Origin: Xanthobacter aminoxidans
GTDB taxonomy: Bacteria > Pseudomonadota > Alphaproteobacteria > Rhizobiales > Xanthobacteraceae
DNA: 64,000 bases
Direction: 5' to 3'
Assembly (NCBI RefSeq): GCF_023571765.1
Contig: NZ_JAMJXC010000006.1
Coordinates: 1-64,000 of the forward strand
This document shows positions 61,831 through 64,000 of the stretch, piece by piece. The position numbers were made by a program, and so were the translations under genes. Position 1 is the first letter of the stretch. Each line of letters starts with the position of its first letter. The notes beneath the pieces are model-generated. The model ran no database searches. It saw only the letters and a program-made list of their open reading frames with translations, and was not told the DNA's origin.

Positions 61831-63107
61831 CAGCGGGCCTCCGTCATCAGGTTCAGATAGTGGCGCCAGATGCCGCGCTGCGGCGTCTCGTCGGTGGAAT
61901 GGGCGATGCGATAGCCGTTCTCGTCGAGGCGCTCGCGGTGCAGGCCGCGGGAGAGCACCAGCCATTCGGGATCGAGGATCTGCGCGCCGCGATGGTTGCG
62001 CTCGTACATCTCGGTGTCGTCGGCGAGCAGCAGGCCGGCGGGGCCCACCGAGCCCATGGTCTGCTGGCGCAGGCGGCGGTTGATGTCCGGCGCGCCCTTG
62101 AACTGCACGGCGGTGACATGCTGGATGGTCTCGTCCACCGCGACAGGCTGGAGCACGAAGATCTGGATCTCGGCGATGAAGAGGTTCGGGAAGATCATGA
62201 CGTGGGGCGAGCCGTCGATCATGATCTCGCGCGCCCGCTCCTCGCCATAGGCCGCGTTCATGCTCTTCACGTATTCGGGCAGGCGCTCCGGCGTGGTGCC
62301 GAACCACTGGAGCGGCTTGTCGTGCTTGCGCCATTCGGGGCGCAGGTCGAATTCGGTGTGGCCGTTGCCATAGTCGCGGGTGAGGGCGGTCGAATCCGCG
62401 CCGTAGAGGCTGCCGATGCCGGAGCTCGTCACCTGGAACACCGAGCCGTGGACGAAGCCGGGGTGGTAGCCGTCCGTCTCGTTTTCCAGCATGAACTTCC
62501 AGTTGGCCTTGGTGCGGTGCTGGAGGAAGCCCGCGGTCAGCTCCAGCTCGCCGGTGGGCGAGTTGTCGAGCAGCTGGTCGAGGGCCGCCTTGGCGCCGCC
62601 GAGATGCTCTTCCAGCGAGATGCCCTCGGCCGCCATGGAGCCGAAGACGAAGCCACGATAGATGGCGATGCGCGGCACCTTGCCGAGGTTCAGCCCCGCC
62701 TTGCTCTGGCCCTCGTAGCCCTCCGGCAGGGCATAGCCCATGAGGTCGCCGGTGTTGGAGAAGGTCCAGGAGTGATAGGGGCAGGTGAAGCTGGTGCGGT
62801 TGCCCTTCTGGTAGGCGCACAGCTGGTTGCCGCGATGGGGGCACTTATTGAGGAGGAGGCGGACCTCGCCTTCCCGGTCCCGCACCATCAGCACCGGCAT
62901 GGGGCCGATGGACTTGGTGACATAATCGTTCTTGTTGGGAATTTCGCTGGTATGGCCCACATAGACCCAGGTCTTGTACCAGATCTTCTCCAGCTCTTCC
63001 TGGAAGATGGCGGGATCATAATAAAGACGGCTGTTGATGCGCGCGGGCTCGATGAGCGCGCGATAGTCGTGGGCCTGTGCGGCCTCGGACACGGCGGCGT
63101 GCGGCAT
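61830..63107 (-). CDS. Aromatic-ring-hydroxylating dioxygenase alpha subunit
   Basis: A 425-residue Rieske oxygenase. The Rieske ligands are C89, H91, C109 and H112 (CPHRGNQLC...FTCPYHSW). The mononuclear iron is bound in NETDGYHPGFVHGS by H215 and H220 with D212 as the electron bridge. It resembles benzoate/anthranilate-type large subunits in length. Partners are the ferredoxin and reductase elsewhere in the island. ATG 63107 is chosen over 63191, since the operator at 63151 would otherwise be coding. Substrate unknown. Confidence 0.93.
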   Translation of the reverse strand: MPHAAVSEAAQAHDYRALIEPARINSRLYYDPAIFQEELEKIWYKTWVYVGHTSEIPNKNDYVTKSIGPMPVLMVRDREGEVRLLLNKCPHRGNQLCAYQKGNRTSFTCPYHSWTFSNTGDLMGYALPEGYEGQSKAGLNLGKVPRIAIYRGFVFGSMAAEGISLEEHLGGAKAALDQLLDNSPTGELELTAGFLQHRTKANWKFMLENETDGYHPGFVHGSVFQVTSSGIGSLYGADSTALTRDYGNGHTEFDLRPEWRKHDKPLQWFGTTPERLPEYVKSMNAAYGEERAREIMIDGSPHVMIFPNLFIAEIQIFVLQPVAVDETIQHVTAVQFKGAPDINRRLRQQTMGSVGPAGLLLADDTEMYERNHRGAQILDPEWLVLSRGLHRERLDENGYRIAHSTDETPQRGIWRHYLNLMTEAR

Positions 63108-63150
63108 GGCGGTCCACCCCTGATGCGACGTTGGATTGTCGGATAATTCA

Positions 63151-63166
63151 TCGAACGATCGATCTA
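63151..63166. promoter_or_regulatory. TetR-regulon-like site before the Rieske genes
   Basis: TCGAACGATCGATCTA, reading TAGATCGATCGTTCGA toward the oxygenase genes. It shares ATCGTTCG with the reverse of the site at 63362. It lies 43 bases before the alpha start. Confidence 0.55.
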
Positions 63167-63361
63167 AGTATTCTCGCGTTCCTTGAGCCATGTCAAGCGG
63201 CGTCCTGCGACCGGCCGACGCAAATTCTTTCCGCGCCCGCCGCCGGGAGACCGCCCAGCGGCGCGCTTAATGCCCTGAAAGACCCAAAAAATTCCGCCCG
63301 GCTGACGTTGCGTTGAAACGCTCAAGATTCTGGTGGAAATGCGAACCGATCTGAATTAAAA

Positions 63362-63390
63362 AGACCGAACGATCTAACGATAATAGATCG
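63362..63390. promoter_or_regulatory. Overlapping operators before the branched-chain ABC gene
   Basis: AGACCGAACGATCT (63362-63375, reverse AGATCGTTCGGTCT) carries the CGTTCGGTC core. It overlaps the perfect dyad CGATCTA-acgataa-TAGATCG (63370-63390). The 385-base gap 63108-63492 between divergent units holds this and the site at 63151, with no gene. Confidence 0.65.
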
Positions 63391-63492
63391 AAGCGTGATG
63401 CCCCCTCGCTTTCTCCCGCAGGCTTGTCTCCTCAGGCTTGTCCGCGGTGGCGACGGCTCGGCGGCGTCACCCATCAATTCTGGGGAGGACAC

Positions 63493-64000
63493 ATGAAGAG
63501 CATTGTCACGGGCGCCCTTGCGCTGGCCCTCATGGCCACCGCCGCCACCACCACCGCCACAACCCCCGCCCTCGCCGACATCAAGATCGGCGCCGTGGTC
63601 TCCGAGACGGGACCGGCCTCCTCCCTCGGCGATCCCGAGGCCAAGACCATCCGCATGATGGTGGAGGAGCTGAACGCCAAGGGCGGCATCAAGGGCGAGA
63701 AGGCCAAGCTCGTTCTCTATGACGACGGCGGCGACCCCTCCAAGGCCAAGACCTTCGCCACCCGCCTGGTGGAAGACGACGGCGTGGTCGCCATGGTCGG
63801 CGGCACCACCACCGGCACCTCGCTCGCCATCCTCGCGGTGGCGGAAGAGAGCAAGGTGCCCTTCATCTCGCTCGCCGGCGCCATCGAGATCATCGATCCG
63901 GTGAAGCCCTTCACCTTCAAGACCCCGCACACCGACCGCATGGCGTGCCAGAAGATCTTCGACGACATGAAGTCGCGCGGCCTGACCAAGATCGGCCTCA
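63493..64000 (+). CDS. ABC transporter substrate-binding protein, branched-chain amino acid type (partial)
   Basis: The first 169 residues of a periplasmic binding protein, cut by the window edge. A signal peptide ends near TTPALA-DIKIG. The mature part opens IKIGAVVSETGPASSLGDPEAKTIRMMVEELNAKGGIKG, the LivJ/Peripla_BP_6 pattern, and contains GGTTTGTSLAILAVAEESKVPFISL. Such proteins often import aromatic or aliphatic acids for catabolic clusters, so this one may take up the substrate of the island. TGGGGAGGAC precedes the ATG. Confidence 0.92.
   Translation, partial: MKSIVTGALALALMATAATTTATTPALADIKIGAVVSETGPASSLGDPEAKTIRMMVEELNAKGGIKGEKAKLVLYDDGGDPSKAKTFATRLVEDDGVVAMVGGTTTGTSLAILAVAEESKVPFISLAGAIEIIDPVKPFTFKTPHTDRMACQKIFDDMKSRGLTKIGL

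Overview
The window is GC-rich alphaproteobacterial chromosome. Most genes are tightly packed, many overlap by 1 to 4 bases, and GTG or TTG starts are frequent. The best clue to the host is the haloacid dehalogenase at 38428-39177. As far as I can recall, it is nearly the same protein as DhlB of Xanthobacter autotrophicus GJ10. A fused NarK, a nar operon, several Rieske and CoA genes and TRAP/TAXI transport genes also fit a metabolically versatile Xanthobacteraceae member. Genus assignment is inference. I saw no rRNA, tRNA, CRISPR array, prophage or insertion sequence.

Layout. 1-440: structured, non-coding. 441-12467: housekeeping and small genes (flavodoxin plus DUF2023, transaldolase, Ppx/GppA, rlmE, an EmrB-type exporter, a quinone oxidoreductase, DUF1192, rpmE, an ABC exporter, an acetyltransferase, DUF2239). 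12545-16121: a TAXI-type TRAP transporter with its DUF1850 partner. 16252-30150 (minus strand): one likely 14-kb anaerobic nitrate respiration operon, narK-narG-narH-narJ-narI-ppi-unknown-carbonic anhydrase-moaA-nnrS. It is divergent from a Crp/Fnr regulator, with two FNR/NNR-type boxes between them. 30451-39177: mixed genes (MFS permease, lytic transglycosylase, MtnC-like phosphatase, ferredoxin, two unknown genes, an AzoR/GNAT/AhpD-like operon facing a MarR gene across a long palindrome, and dhlB). 39235-45033: a polyamine-type ABC transporter operon ending in a fused UraD-UraH ureide enzyme, divergent from a LysR gene. 45178-47724: a large AsmA-like protein.

47852-64000 looks like a catabolic island for a CoA-activated, probably cyclic or aromatic acid. 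It has a PaaK-type CoA ligase, a CaiB/BaiF CoA transferase, a Rieske oxygenase (alpha, beta, ferredoxin, separate FAD reductase), an SDR, an enoyl-CoA hydratase/isomerase, a bifunctional hydratase/3-hydroxyacyl-CoA dehydrogenase, an SCP2-type thiolase, an HMG-CoA-synthase-like/OB-fold fusion, an esterase and a branched-chain-amino-acid-type ABC binding protein cut by the window edge. A TetR gene lies in the middle. Related palindromic sites, built on CGTTCGGTC or CGATCGTT, occur before six transcription units of this island, including tetR itself. This suggests one effector-controlled regulon, and it is the most interesting feature of the window.

A family of paired inverted repeats of the form cgtcat-GGCCGGGCTTGTCCCGGCC recurs in six intergenic gaps.
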